Shown: positions 8,847 through 17,104 of the stretch, piece by piece | How the letters are laid out: the number at the start of each line of letters is the position of its first letter | How positions within the stretch are numbered: position 1 is the stretch's first letter | Assembly (NCBI RefSeq): GCF_900129355.1 | Contig: NZ_FQVL01000001.1 | Coordinates: forward strand, 62,001 to 126,000 | Reading direction: 5' to 3' | Origin: Seinonella peptonophila | Lineage (GTDB): Bacteria > Bacillota > Bacilli > Thermoactinomycetales > Thermoactinomycetaceae | DNA length: 64,000 nucleotides | Made by a program: the position numbers and the translations under genes | The notes under the pieces: generated by a model | Databases searched by the model: none | What the model was told of the DNA's origin: nothing | Seen by the model: the letters and a program-made list of their open reading frames with translations, nothing else

Positions 8847-9293
8847 ATGATACAAACAGCGAGAATAGAGATGTTGGATGGCCTGGTATTGGAACTGCGT
8901 GGGGAACTCGCAGAAGATACATATAAACAAATGAAGAATGTAAACCAATCTTTTCTTACAATTGAACATAATCAACGGATTACAATGATTTCTAAACAAA
9001 ATATATTATATATACATTTTGTTAGAGCAACAGAAGTAGAAGAAATTGAACGGAAAATTAATGAAAAATGGCAGCTAATTTTTGATGAAATTAAATTGGA
9101 GGAGAAGGTTGATCCTCAAAGTGAGATTGAATGGTTTGCAGAAGGATTAAAAACATACATTCGATTGGGTGAAGGAGAGTGGGAATTGATTTCTGAAGAT
9201 CCAAAAGTAGCAAAATGGATGTTTGAAATTGACCAACTGGATGAGAAAATGGAGAGACTAAAAGAGAAAGAAGATAAAGATGATTTATCTTAA
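8847..9293 (+). CDS. Uncharacterised small acidic protein
   Basis: I do not recognise this protein. From the ATG at 8847 it has about 148 residues: a beta-rich N-terminal part (LELRGELAEDTY, QRITMISKQNILYIHF), a middle helix, and a highly charged coiled C-terminal tail (DEKMERLKEKEDKDD). It lacks a signal peptide and membrane segment. In-frame ATG codons also occur at 8778 and 8826, and the ribosome site (GAAAGGG near 8828) is at an unusual distance, so the start is uncertain. The dispersed repeat described at 9291 overlaps its stop codon. Confidence 0.55.
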   Translation: MIQTARIEMLDGLVLELRGELAEDTYKQMKNVNQSFLTIEHNQRITMISKQNILYIHFVRATEVEEIERKINEKWQLIFDEIKLEEKVDPQSEIEWFAEGLKTYIRLGEGEWELISEDPKVAKWMFEIDQLDEKMERLKEKEDKDDLS

Positions 9294-9314
9294 ACAAGTT
9301 TGCTGCACAAACAA
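9291..9314 (+). repeat. Dispersed short repeat, copy 1
   Basis: It shares TAAACAAGTTTGC followed by a short spacer and CAAAC with copies near 18471 and 62988. GTTTG and CAAAC can pair as a small stem with a five-base loop. It begins at the stop codon of the preceding gene. Confidence 0.5.
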
Positions 9315-9316
9315 CG

Positions 9317-9340
9317 AGTTGAAGTTCATGAACTTCAACT
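9317..9340. repeat. Perfect 24-bp palindrome
   Basis: The arm AGTTGAAGTTCA (9317-9328) is followed immediately by its exact reverse complement TGAACTTCAACT (9329-9340). It lies 17 bases before the dedA start codon, and no T-run follows. It can be a protein-binding dyad or an RNA hairpin hiding the approach to the dedA ribosome site. Confidence 0.8.
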
Positions 9341-9356
9341 GAATAGGGGAGTCGAC

Positions 9357-9995
9357 ATGAGTTTAATTGATTTGGTTGAGCAATTATTTAAGCAATATGG
9401 TTACTTTGTGTTGTTGATCGGGTTACCACTTGATGCAATTGCTCTTCCCATTCCCCCTGGAAATACGACTTTAACGTATACAGGTTATCTAGCGTATAAA
9501 GGAGTATTTGATTGGTTGCCTGCAATAGTTGCCGCTTATTTTGGATCAATTATTGGCATGACAATCACATATTGGATTGGATATACGATTGGCTTACCGA
9601 TTGTGGAGCGTTATGGAAAATGGATATTTATAAAACCAGCGACGCTTGAAAGAACGAGAAATGCATATCATAAACATGGAAATAAACTCTTTTTAATCAG
9701 TTATTTTTCGCCTGGTATTCGCCAATTTATTGGTTATTTTGTTGGGATCATTCGTGTTCCATTTTCTACATTTGCGTTGTACGCATATACTGGTGCAGGA
9801 ATTTGGGTAACGTTCTTTTTTTTAATTGGCTATCTATTTGGACCACAATGGCAACAGGTTTTTCTTCTGATTGAACAGTATTTAAAATATATTTTTATTG
9901 GTATTGGATTGCTGTTAGTGGGATTGATTAGCTGGCGTCTATACATTTGGTTAAAGCAGCGTTCGAACAAGTTAGATCGAGAGTCAGGTTCATGA
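9357..9995 (+). CDS. DedA-family membrane protein
   Basis: The protein of 212 residues belongs to the DedA/SNARE-associated family of integral membrane proteins. Visible hallmarks are the N-terminal PIPPGNTTL re-entrant region, GSIIGMTITYWIGYTIG, and the FSPGIRQFIGYFVGI segment with the conserved arginine. Family members are linked to undecaprenyl-phosphate or phospholipid translocation and to envelope stress tolerance. The ATG at 9357 is used because AGGGGAGT lies just upstream and an earlier frame start would cross the 24-bp palindrome. No partner genes are nearby, although UppP is also encoded at 27.8 kb. Confidence 0.88.
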   Translation: MSLIDLVEQLFKQYGYFVLLIGLPLDAIALPIPPGNTTLTYTGYLAYKGVFDWLPAIVAAYFGSIIGMTITYWIGYTIGLPIVERYGKWIFIKPATLERTRNAYHKHGNKLFLISYFSPGIRQFIGYFVGIIRVPFSTFALYAYTGAGIWVTFFFLIGYLFGPQWQQVFLLIEQYLKYIFIGIGLLLVGLISWRLYIWLKQRSNKLDRESGS

Positions 9996-10201
9996 AGTAA
10001 GTTTGACGATGTTGTTTATTTTTTTGACGAATACAAATTTGGAATGCTTTAATAGAAAATGAGGTAACTCCCCCTTATTGGGAATGCGATTTTCCATAGG
10101 CGTAAATGACGCTGAGGAATTCATTGCAAGATGAAGCTGCCCACAGCTTTTTGCGTTGTGGGATCCACTCAGACATTCCGTATGAGATAAAGAGAGGTGT
10201 C

Positions 10202-10606
10202 ATGACGAATCCACCGACTCCGCTTACATCTTCAATCGACAAGCAAACTGGCTATATTGTCCTGACTACAAGAGACGGGATGAAACTACGTTTCCAAATC
10301 CCGAAGGGAGTCAATGCCTCCATACAACGGTCAGCTTCTGAATCGGTCGTCTACTTCGATGGAAAAGAGGCGATCAAAGTTAAGGCAGAAGGCAAGTTTC
10401 AGCTACTCGATCCATGTCTCGAATCGTTCGAGATGAGCCTTCCAGCTGAAGTCGACAAATGGAGGGACTGTACTGGACTTCCAGGAGCCTGGTGCTGGCT
10501 TTCTGTAATGCCGACAGGCACCGCTCGAATCATCAGTAGTCCACCTAACGGTCGTACCAAGCGAGTTCGTCGACGCAATGGGGATAGGCTAAATCGTTCT
10601 GTGTGA
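10202..10606 (+). CDS. Orphan protein in a G+C-rich island
   Basis: I do not recognise the protein of about 134 residues. It begins MTNPPTPL, has a beta-rich middle (GYIVLTTRDGMKLRFQIP; ESVVYFDGKEAIKVKAEGKF), then a Cys/Trp-rich stretch (WRDCTGLPGAWCWLSV) and a basic tail (RTKRVRRRNGDRL). There is no signal peptide. The start is uncertain: the frame is open from 10106, and AGAGAGG lies four bases before the ATG at 10202. Base use is unlike the neighbours: I count 34 G or C in 10441-10500 against 22 in 11281-11340. This points to recent transfer. A strong terminator follows at 10652. Confidence 0.55.
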   Translation: MTNPPTPLTSSIDKQTGYIVLTTRDGMKLRFQIPKGVNASIQRSASESVVYFDGKEAIKVKAEGKFQLLDPCLESFEMSLPAEVDKWRDCTGLPGAWCWLSVMPTGTARIISSPPNGRTKRVRRRNGDRLNRSV

Positions 10607-10651
10607 CGTTTAGAACCAAGTCATCCCAATTCAAGATGGCGCCAAGGAATC

Positions 10652-10696
10652 AAGCTACCCCGGTTCTCTCTTAAAATGAGGACTGGGGTGGCTTTT
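10652..10696 (+). terminator. Intrinsic terminator after the island gene
   Basis: AAGCTACCCC (10652-10661) pairs, with one wobble, with GGGGTGGCTT (10685-10694), followed by TT and a T-rich stretch. It isolates the orphan gene from the transporter operon. Confidence 0.75.
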
Positions 10697-10846
10697 ATTT
10701 GTTATATATAAAATTATATACATAACAAATAAATTTATATTATAATTCGTCTATGCTTTTATTTTTGTCTGTCGAAATTGGAATCTATTTTCATGTTTTT
10801 GAAGATATTAAAACCGATCTTTTAAATGTATTGAGGGGGAAAAAGA

Positions 10847-11884
10847 ATGTTGCATCTATGGCGTAAAAAATTTGTTGTTTTATCGCTATTGATCCTAGCA
10901 TTTGTATCAATTACTGCTTGTGCAGGAACAAAGAGTTCCACAAATAAAGAACTAGTAGTTAGCTCTTTTGGTGGGAAGTATGATGAGGTTTTTACTAAGT
11001 ATGTTGTAAAGCCTTTTGAAGCTAAAAATCCTGGCGTAAAAGTAAAGTTAGCACCTTATACAGGTGTAGCAAAAATGTCACAAGGTGGTAGTAGCTCTCT
11101 TGATGTTGTTCAGCTAGATGATTTTGATATTATTGAGGCTGCGAATAAAGGCTTGTTACAATCATTGAAAAAAGATGAGTTTTCAACCTGGGGTCAGCTT
11201 TATCCACAAGCATTTTTAAATGACAAATCAGGGAAAACATATGGTTTAACAAATGTTTTTGGCGCATGGGGGATTGCATATAATCCACAAAAAGTGAAGA
11301 AACCTACTTCCTGGAATGATCTTTGGAACCCTACGATAAAAGGGAAAGTCGCAATGATGAGCCAATGGATTCCTGATCTGTTAATGACACAAAAAGCAAC
11401 GCATGCGTCCAATGAAAATATGCAACCAGTGTGGGATGCTTTTAAAAAGCTGTCAGTCGCACAATATTATCAGTCGTTTTCAGCTCCGGAAGCGCTCTTT
11501 AAAACAAACGGCATTGTAATGGCATCATGGTTTGATGGAAGAACTTATACATTGAAACAATCAGGGACACCTATCGATTTTGTTATTCCCAAAGAAGGAG
11601 GAATCTTAATTCGAAGCGGGATGGGGGTTGTAAAGAAAAGTAAGAATCAAGCATTAGCGAAAAAATTGATCGATTTTGCAATGAATCCAGATGCACAAAA
11701 AGGATTTGCAAAAGAGTTATATTATGGACCTACAAATTCAAGTGTTAAGTTAGAAGGAAATATACAACAACAAGTCGTCTACGGAAAAGATAAAGTAAAT
11801 CAATTAATTACACCTGATTGGAATACAATTTTTCCAAAGCGAGAGGAATGGTTACAAAAATGGCAAGAAGCAACAGCAAAATAG
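10847..11884 (+). CDS. Polyamine-type ABC transporter binding lipoprotein (PotD-like)
   Basis: The protein of 345 residues carries a lipoprotein signal with Cys25 (SITACAG) and then the PotD/spermidine-putrescine binding fold (ELVVSSFGGKYDEVF; YGLTNVFGAWGIAYNP; PTSWNDLWNPTIKGKVAM). GGGGGG precedes the ATG. It starts a five-gene operon with an ATPase, two permeases and a ureohydrolase. The pairing with a ureohydrolase suggests the cargo is a guanidino compound such as agmatine rather than spermidine. I see no riboswitch in the leader between 10700 and 10846. Confidence 0.85.
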   Translation: MLHLWRKKFVVLSLLILAFVSITACAGTKSSTNKELVVSSFGGKYDEVFTKYVVKPFEAKNPGVKVKLAPYTGVAKMSQGGSSSLDVVQLDDFDIIEAANKGLLQSLKKDEFSTWGQLYPQAFLNDKSGKTYGLTNVFGAWGIAYNPQKVKKPTSWNDLWNPTIKGKVAMMSQWIPDLLMTQKATHASNENMQPVWDAFKKLSVAQYYQSFSAPEALFKTNGIVMASWFDGRTYTLKQSGTPIDFVIPKEGGILIRSGMGVVKKSKNQALAKKLIDFAMNPDAQKGFAKELYYGPTNSSVKLEGNIQQQVVYGKDKVNQLITPDWNTIFPKREEWLQKWQEATAK

Positions 11885-12972
11885 AGATAGCCATTTCTTT
11901 AGATTCCATTGTGAAAGAGTATCAAGGAGAGAGAGTGATTGATCAGGTAGGTTTTCAACTTCAAGAAGGTGAATTTTTGTCATTGTTGGGACCTAGCGGC
12001 TCTGGTAAGACCACCATTCTACGAATTGTAGCAGGGTTAGTGAAACCTGATTCAGGAAGTATTATCTTGAAAGGGAAAAATATCGAACATATTCCACCGC
12101 ATTTACGAAATATGGGCATGGTTTTTCAACAATATGCCCTTTTCCCGCATCTAACCGTTTATGAAAATGTTGCCTATGGTCTAAAAGCACGTAGACTGGA
12201 GAAAAAAGTAATGAAAGAACGTGTTAGTAAATATTTAGAATTGGTTGATTTATTGCCATTCGCCAAGCGTAAACCAAAAGAATTATCTGGTGGGCAGCAA
12301 CAAAGGGTTAGTTTGGCAAGGGCTTTGGCGACGGAACCCATTTTATTGTTATTTGATGAACCGCTTTCCAATCTTGATGCAAGATTAAAAGAGCAGATGT
12401 TACATGAAATTCATACACTACATCGCACTTTAGGTTTCACTGCGATATACGTCACACATGATCAAAATGAAGCGCTCTATTTGTCAGATAAGATTGCAGT
12501 ATTAAATCATGGAAAGATCGAACAATTTGCCAGTCCTGAGAAGATTTTACAGCATCCTAAGACACCTTTTGTGGCAGACTTTTTTGGCTATGTGAATCGT
12601 TTGGAAGATGCTATTTTACAAGACAATAATACAGCAACTGTGGGTCAAATCAATGTTCCGATTGGTCATCAGGGAATCAATTCGTTAGCAGGTAAAAAGG
12701 GACAGCTTTTCATTCGTCCAAACGCGATTCAAGTAGCTGAATATCAACAAACTTTGGTAAAAGACAAAGGAAATTTACCTGCTGTGGTGCTGGATGCTCG
12801 TTATCGGGGGGGGGAGACTGAGGTACAAATTCAGCTGGTCAATGAAGCAGTTAACTTAACGGCAGTGATTCCGAAGATGATTGTCCCTTCTCCTAAGCAA
12901 GGAGAGCAGATCTCCATCGTTTTTGATTCTTCAGGGATCTGTTTTTTCCCAGGAGATGATTCTGATGAATAG
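11860..12972 (+). CDS. Polyamine-type ABC transporter ATPase (PotA-like)
   Basis: The protein of 370 residues has the MalK/PotA layout: an ATPase domain with Walker A GPSGSGKTT, Q-loop VFQQYALFPH, signature LSGGQQQRVSLARAL and Walker B LLLFDEPLSNLDA, followed by a C-terminal TOBE-type regulatory domain (GKKGQLFIRPNAIQV). The start lies inside the end of the binding-protein gene; the ATG at 11848 is an alternative that sits too close to the GAGAGGA site. The overlapping arrangement implies translational coupling. A run of eight G bases occurs at 12807-12814, a plausible slippage site, but the frame is intact. Confidence 0.88.
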   Translation: MARSNSKIEIAISLDSIVKEYQGERVIDQVGFQLQEGEFLSLLGPSGSGKTTILRIVAGLVKPDSGSIILKGKNIEHIPPHLRNMGMVFQQYALFPHLTVYENVAYGLKARRLEKKVMKERVSKYLELVDLLPFAKRKPKELSGGQQQRVSLARALATEPILLLFDEPLSNLDARLKEQMLHEIHTLHRTLGFTAIYVTHDQNEALYLSDKIAVLNHGKIEQFASPEKILQHPKTPFVADFFGYVNRLEDAILQDNNTATVGQINVPIGHQGINSLAGKKGQLFIRPNAIQVAEYQQTLVKDKGNLPAVVLDARYRGGETEVQIQLVNEAVNLTAVIPKMIVPSPKQGEQISIVFDSSGICFFPGDDSDE

Positions 12973-13801
12973 AATGACACGGCTATATACAGGTATGGGC
13001 TTTATCGCTATTTTGTATTTGTTTTGTTTTTTTTTATATCCCTTATTAAAGGTGTTCTATACAAGTTTGTGGATTAATGATCAATTTACCTTTGATAATT
13101 ACATCAAAATTTTAACGACTAGTATTTACACTCAAGTACTCATGAAGACTCTGTCAGTTGCAGTAATCAGTACTGTGATTGCATTAGGATTAGGATATTT
13201 GATGGCTTATTTTATCGTGACACGTAGACCTGAGCGTCAAGGGATTTGGTTATTAATCGTGGTTTCTTCAATGTTTATGAGCTTAACAGTTCGCCTTTAC
13301 GGATGGCTGATCATTTTAGGAGAGAATAGTCCGATTCTGAAAGCTCTTACATCGTTGTTTGGAAAGATTCAACTTTTATTTTCCGAAAAAGCTATTGTGG
13401 TTGGGATTGTTCATTTTATTTTACCTTTTGTTACTCTGACCATTTATACCTCCTTGAAGAAGATTGAACCATCGTTGCTAGAGGCCTCCAATATGTTAGG
13501 TGCTTCACCACTTCGTACATTTTGGCGTATTACGTTCCCTTTGTCACTCCCAGGAATTTATGCAGGTGGCTCTATTGCTTTTGCGTTATCTGCAAGTACT
13601 TTTTTGGTGCCCATTATGCTAGGTGGTGGACCAAAGAATTATTTGATTGCAAACATTGCTTACGATTTGATTGTTACTGTTGGAAATCTCGATATGGGTG
13701 CAGCCCTTTCATTTGTATTATTTGTGATGGTTATCTTGATCCTTTCTATCTTTAACCTACTAGAAAGGAGGGGACAACATGCTCCAAGGAAAATGGACTA
13801 A
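12965..13801 (+). CDS. Polyamine-type ABC permease 1 (PotB-like)
   Basis: The protein of 278 residues has six hydrophobic segments and the EAA loop (PSLLEASNMLGASPLRTFWRI) that docks to the ATPase. It is the PotB-type half of the channel. The ATG at 12965 overlaps the end of the ATPase gene by eight bases and has AGGAGAT upstream. Translational coupling within one operon is likely. It overlaps permease 2 at its 3' end. Confidence 0.87.
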   Translation: MNRMTRLYTGMGFIAILYLFCFFLYPLLKVFYTSLWINDQFTFDNYIKILTTSIYTQVLMKTLSVAVISTVIALGLGYLMAYFIVTRRPERQGIWLLIVVSSMFMSLTVRLYGWLIILGENSPILKALTSLFGKIQLLFSEKAIVVGIVHFILPFVTLTIYTSLKKIEPSLLEASNMLGASPLRTFWRITFPLSLPGIYAGGSIAFALSASTFLVPIMLGGGPKNYLIANIAYDLIVTVGNLDMGAALSFVLFVMVILILSIFNLLERRGQHAPRKMD

Positions 13802-14576
13802 TGGGATTATATATTTCTTAGTGTTTTTATTAATTTTGTTTATTTTGAGTCCATTAATTGTAATCTTGCCCATTTCTTTTAGTAACTCAGATATGTTCCA
13901 ATTTCCACCTGATTCATTTTCACTAGAACGTTATCAAACCTTATTTCAAGATGAACAAGCACTTTCATCAATTTGGTTGAGTCTTTATATTGGACTCGTA
14001 TCAACGGTATTGGCAACTCTGCTGGGGCTGCTAGCAGGATTGGGTGTAGTGCGTGGTCGATTTCCTTTTCGTAGTTTGTTGGAATCTTTCTTTCTAGGCC
14101 CACTGATTGTGCCTTTAGTCACAACTGGAATTGGATTATTGATCTTTTTTGCTCCACTTGGGATGACTGGCTCGTCGATTGGGATCATTTTGGCTCATTC
14201 AGTCATTATATCTCCCTATATCACACGTATCTTAATAGCCAGTTTGAGGCAATTTAATGTAAGTCAAGAAGAAGCTGCGATTGTTCATGGTGCTACTCCT
14301 TGGTATGCTTTTCGGACGATTGTTATCCCTCAATTACTTCCGGCGATATTGTCTGGAGCGATTTTAGCGTTTTTGGTTTCTATTGATGAGTATACAGTCA
14401 CCGTTTTTCTTGCCAATGCTGATACGATTACAATACCCATTCGAATCTATCAATTTGTTTCAATGGATATTAATCCGGTTGTTACAGCATTAGCAGGTTT
14501 GATCGTCATTTGTTCTTTTGGATTGATTGCTTTATTAGAGTGGAAATGGAAAATCCATCGGTACCTAGAAATGTAG
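13779..14576 (+). CDS. Polyamine-type ABC permease 2 (PotC-like)
   Basis: The protein of 265 residues has about six membrane segments and the EAA loop (QEEAAIVHGATPWYAFRTI), matching PotC-type permeases. AAAGGAGGGG, read within the end of permease 1, serves the ATG at 13779. Together with permease 1 it forms the heterodimeric channel. The next gene, a ureohydrolase, begins 17 bases after its stop and is therefore co-transcribed. Confidence 0.88.
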   Translation: MLQGKWTNGIIYFLVFLLILFILSPLIVILPISFSNSDMFQFPPDSFSLERYQTLFQDEQALSSIWLSLYIGLVSTVLATLLGLLAGLGVVRGRFPFRSLLESFFLGPLIVPLVTTGIGLLIFFAPLGMTGSSIGIILAHSVIISPYITRILIASLRQFNVSQEEAAIVHGATPWYAFRTIVIPQLLPAILSGAILAFLVSIDEYTVTVFLANADTITIPIRIYQFVSMDINPVVTALAGLIVICSFGLIALLEWKWKIHRYLEM

Positions 14577-14592
14577 AAAGGTAGGGAGGAAT

Positions 14593-15480
14593 ATGGCAAA
14601 CAAAAGATTTGGGATTGTGGGATTTCCTTGGGATGGAGGCGCTTCATTAGGCCGACCTGGAGCACGCTATGCACCGAAAGAAATCCGAGAAGCAGTTCAG
14701 TGGTTTCAAAATCGAATTTCTGACCGGAAAGTATACGATGTGGAAAGAAGAAGATTAGTTGATCTAAATGATGTTGATATGATCGATTACGGGGATATTG
14801 AGATTGTAGCTTATAGTAGAGAGGCGACATTTGAGAATGCAGAGCGAAAAGTGAAACAGATGTTACAAGAAAATACTTTTCCTTTTGTACTTGGAGGAGA
14901 CCATTCGATTTCCTATCCAATCATAAAGGCACTGCATGAGCAAAGTGAGGGGAATATAGCAATCATTCAATTTGATGCACACTTAGATTTGGTTGATGAT
15001 GATCCCATCCAGGGCAAATATTCTCAAAGTAGTCAGATGAGAAGAGCATTAGAACTGCCAAGAGTTGAGGCGAAGCAAATCGTACAAATTGGGGTTCGAA
15101 GTTACAATTATCCATGGTATGCAGAGTATTTGAAGCAAAATGAGATTGTGCAAATGACTGCAAGAGAAGTTCATCAAATGACGGCGAAAGAAGTAGCAGA
15201 TCAAGCCTTGGACGCTTGTGCTGGTGCAGAAAAGATCTATCTTACTTTTGACATAGATGTACTTGATCCAGCGTTTGCCCCAGGAACCGGGGCAAATGAA
15301 CCAGGAGGTTTGACCCCTGCACAGTCATTTGCTATTCTAGATCATCTTTATCCACATATTGACGCGATGGATATAGCGGAAGTAAATCCACTATACGATC
15401 ATCAGCAAATAACAACGAGTATTGCAGCACGTATCCTTTTTGATTGTTTAACACAACGGTCTATTGTAAACCATAATTAA
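14593..15480 (+). CDS. Ureohydrolase (agmatinase/guanidino-hydrolase family)
   Basis: The protein of 295 residues belongs to the arginase/agmatinase family of binuclear manganese or nickel enzymes, which split a guanidino group to release urea. All metal-binding motifs are intact: GGDHS, DAHLD and DIDVLDP, plus the NPLYD region near the C-terminus. Typical length and an unbroken frame suggest an active enzyme. Its position as last gene of a polyamine-type transporter operon makes agmatine or another imported guanidino compound the likely substrate. Formiminoglutamate and arginine are alternatives, but no hut or rocF-type context is present. Confidence 0.87.
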   Translation: MANKRFGIVGFPWDGGASLGRPGARYAPKEIREAVQWFQNRISDRKVYDVERRRLVDLNDVDMIDYGDIEIVAYSREATFENAERKVKQMLQENTFPFVLGGDHSISYPIIKALHEQSEGNIAIIQFDAHLDLVDDDPIQGKYSQSSQMRRALELPRVEAKQIVQIGVRSYNYPWYAEYLKQNEIVQMTAREVHQMTAKEVADQALDACAGAEKIYLTFDIDVLDPAFAPGTGANEPGGLTPAQSFAILDHLYPHIDAMDIAEVNPLYDHQQITTSIAARILFDCLTQRSIVNHN

Positions 15481-15483
15481 AGT

Positions 15484-15505
15484 GACATCGATTTGGATGT
15501 CTTTT
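15484..15505 (+). terminator. Short hairpin, weak terminator or attenuator
   Basis: GACATC (15484-15489) pairs with GATGTC (15496-15501), followed by TTTTATATTT. The stem has only six base pairs, so some read-through into the next genes is likely. Confidence 0.5.
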
Positions 15506-15535
15506 ATATTTCAGGAAAAAAGGAGAGTTAGTATC

Positions 15536-16486
15536 TTGAAATTAAAAACAGCAGGGATTCATCATATTACAGCGTTTGTATATGATGCACAAAGGAATGT
15601 GAATTTTTATGTGGGCGTATTAGGATTACGGTTGATAAAAAAAACGGTTAACTTCGATGCTCCAGAAGTTTATCATCTCTATTTCGGAGATCAAATAGGT
15701 ACACCAGGCTCAGTCATCACCTTTTTTCCGTTTAACCAAGGTAAAAGAGGTCGAATAGGAGGTGGGCAAGTAGGGTCGGTTACTTTTGCAATTCCTATTG
15801 GAGCAATATCATTTTGGGAAGACAGGTTAAAAAATTATGATGTAACTTACCAAGTTATTGAACGGTTTGATGAAATGTATTTATGTTTTCAAGATCCTGA
15901 CGGAGTACAGTTAGAGCTAGTAGAGCGAGCAGATGGAGAGAATAGTGAATGGTCAGTTGAAGGGATTTCAACAATACATGCAATAAAAGGTTTAGGCGGT
16001 GCTAAGTTATATAGTTTATCACCTAATAAAACATTGGGTCTTCTTCAAGAAGGATTAGGATTAGAAAGAATAGCTGAGGATTCAAATTGGATTCGATTAT
16101 CTTCTTATGGGGCTCTAGGAAATATAATTGACCTTAATCGAAATAGTATAGAACGAGGAATGGGTGGATTAGGTACTGTACATCATATTGCTTGGCGTAC
16201 TCAGGATCAAGAAGAACATTTAAGGTGGAGAGAGAAGATATTATCTTTAGGATTACAACCTACTGATCAAGTTGATCGACAATATTTTTTAGCATTATAT
16301 TTTCGAGAACCAGGTGGGATTCTTTTTGAAATATCAACAGATTCTCCAGGTTTTACGGTTGATGAACCTATTGATCAGTTAGGCCGAAATTTGAAGTTAC
16401 CTCTTTGGTTAGAACCTCATCGAAATGAACTTGAGCAGTTACTGCCACCTATAAATGTACGTGCTTTAGAAGGTGATCAAACATGA
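15536..16486 (+). CDS. mhqO: Ring-cleaving dioxygenase, MhqO/MhqA-like (VOC family)
   Basis: The protein of 316 residues has two vicinal-oxygen-chelate halves (GIHHITAFVYDAQRNVNFY and LGTVHHIAWRTQDQEEH, each giving a metal-binding His). The PDGVQLELVE and PGGILFEIST segments match the extradiol dioxygenases induced by hydroquinone and catechol in Bacillus. It would open aromatic diols with Fe2+. The TTG at 15536 is chosen because AAAGGAGAG lies upstream, while an earlier frame start falls in the preceding hairpin region. The next gene overlaps by four bases (ATGA), as in mhqOP/mhqED-type operons. Confidence 0.82.
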   Translation: MKLKTAGIHHITAFVYDAQRNVNFYVGVLGLRLIKKTVNFDAPEVYHLYFGDQIGTPGSVITFFPFNQGKRGRIGGGQVGSVTFAIPIGAISFWEDRLKNYDVTYQVIERFDEMYLCFQDPDGVQLELVERADGENSEWSVEGISTIHAIKGLGGAKLYSLSPNKTLGLLQEGLGLERIAEDSNWIRLSSYGALGNIIDLNRNSIERGMGGLGTVHHIAWRTQDQEEHLRWREKILSLGLQPTDQVDRQYFLALYFREPGGILFEISTDSPGFTVDEPIDQLGRNLKLPLWLEPHRNELEQLLPPINVRALEGDQT

Positions 16487-17085
16487 TTCATACTTATATA
16501 AAAGGATCATCGCCTCATACCATCATATTGTTACACGGAACAGGTGGTGACGAGAATGATTTACTCTCAATTGGAAGTATATTGAATCCTAATTCTACAT
16601 TGCTTGGTATACGAGGGAATGTACTTGAAAATGGAATGTCTCGATACTTTAAAAGAGTTGCTGAAGGAATATTTGATGAGCAAGATTTAGTTTTTCGGAC
16701 AAAAGAGTTAAAAGAGTTTATTGACGTAGCCATAGAGAAATATCAACTCGACAGACAGAAGATTGTTATTGTTGGATATTCAAATGGAGCAAACATTGCT
16801 GCAAGCATGATTTTTCATTATGGTGCAATTTTCCAAGGTGCTATTCTATATCATCCTATGGTGCCAATACGCGGAAAAATGATCCCTCAATTAGCGGGAA
16901 TGCCTGTTTTAATAGGAGCAGGGAAAAATGACCCTATTTGCAGTATAACGGAAACCGAAGAATTAGCTAAACTTCTAAAGGAAGCAGGGGCTGAGCTAAC
17001 AGTCCATTGGGAAAATCATGGTCATCAATTGTCAGAGCCTGAAGTTCATTTTTCGATAAAATGGTATAATTGTTATATTTTATAA
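16483..17085 (+). CDS. mhqD: Alpha/beta-hydrolase, MhqD-like phospholipase/carboxylesterase
   Basis: The protein of 200 residues is an alpha/beta hydrolase of the phospholipase/carboxylesterase family. Visible motifs are LLHGTGGDE (oxyanion region), GYSNGA with the nucleophilic Ser, KNDPI with the acidic residue and NHGHQL with the catalytic His. Bacillus MhqD is its closest known counterpart and is co-induced with MhqO by quinones. It overlaps the dioxygenase gene by four bases, so the two are translated together. The natural ester substrate is unknown. Confidence 0.82.
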   Translation: MIHTYIKGSSPHTIILLHGTGGDENDLLSIGSILNPNSTLLGIRGNVLENGMSRYFKRVAEGIFDEQDLVFRTKELKEFIDVAIEKYQLDRQKIVIVGYSNGANIAASMIFHYGAIFQGAILYHPMVPIRGKMIPQLAGMPVLIGAGKNDPICSITETEELAKLLKEAGAELTVHWENHGHQLSEPEVHFSIKWYNCYIL

Positions 17086-17104
17086 AAAATAGGAGGGACG
17101 TTGA

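Noticed and set aside
10607-10846. A guanidine or other riboswitch before the polyamine-type transporter
   Set aside because: The interval contains the terminator of the preceding gene and AT-rich DNA, with none of the conserved guanidine-aptamer segments.
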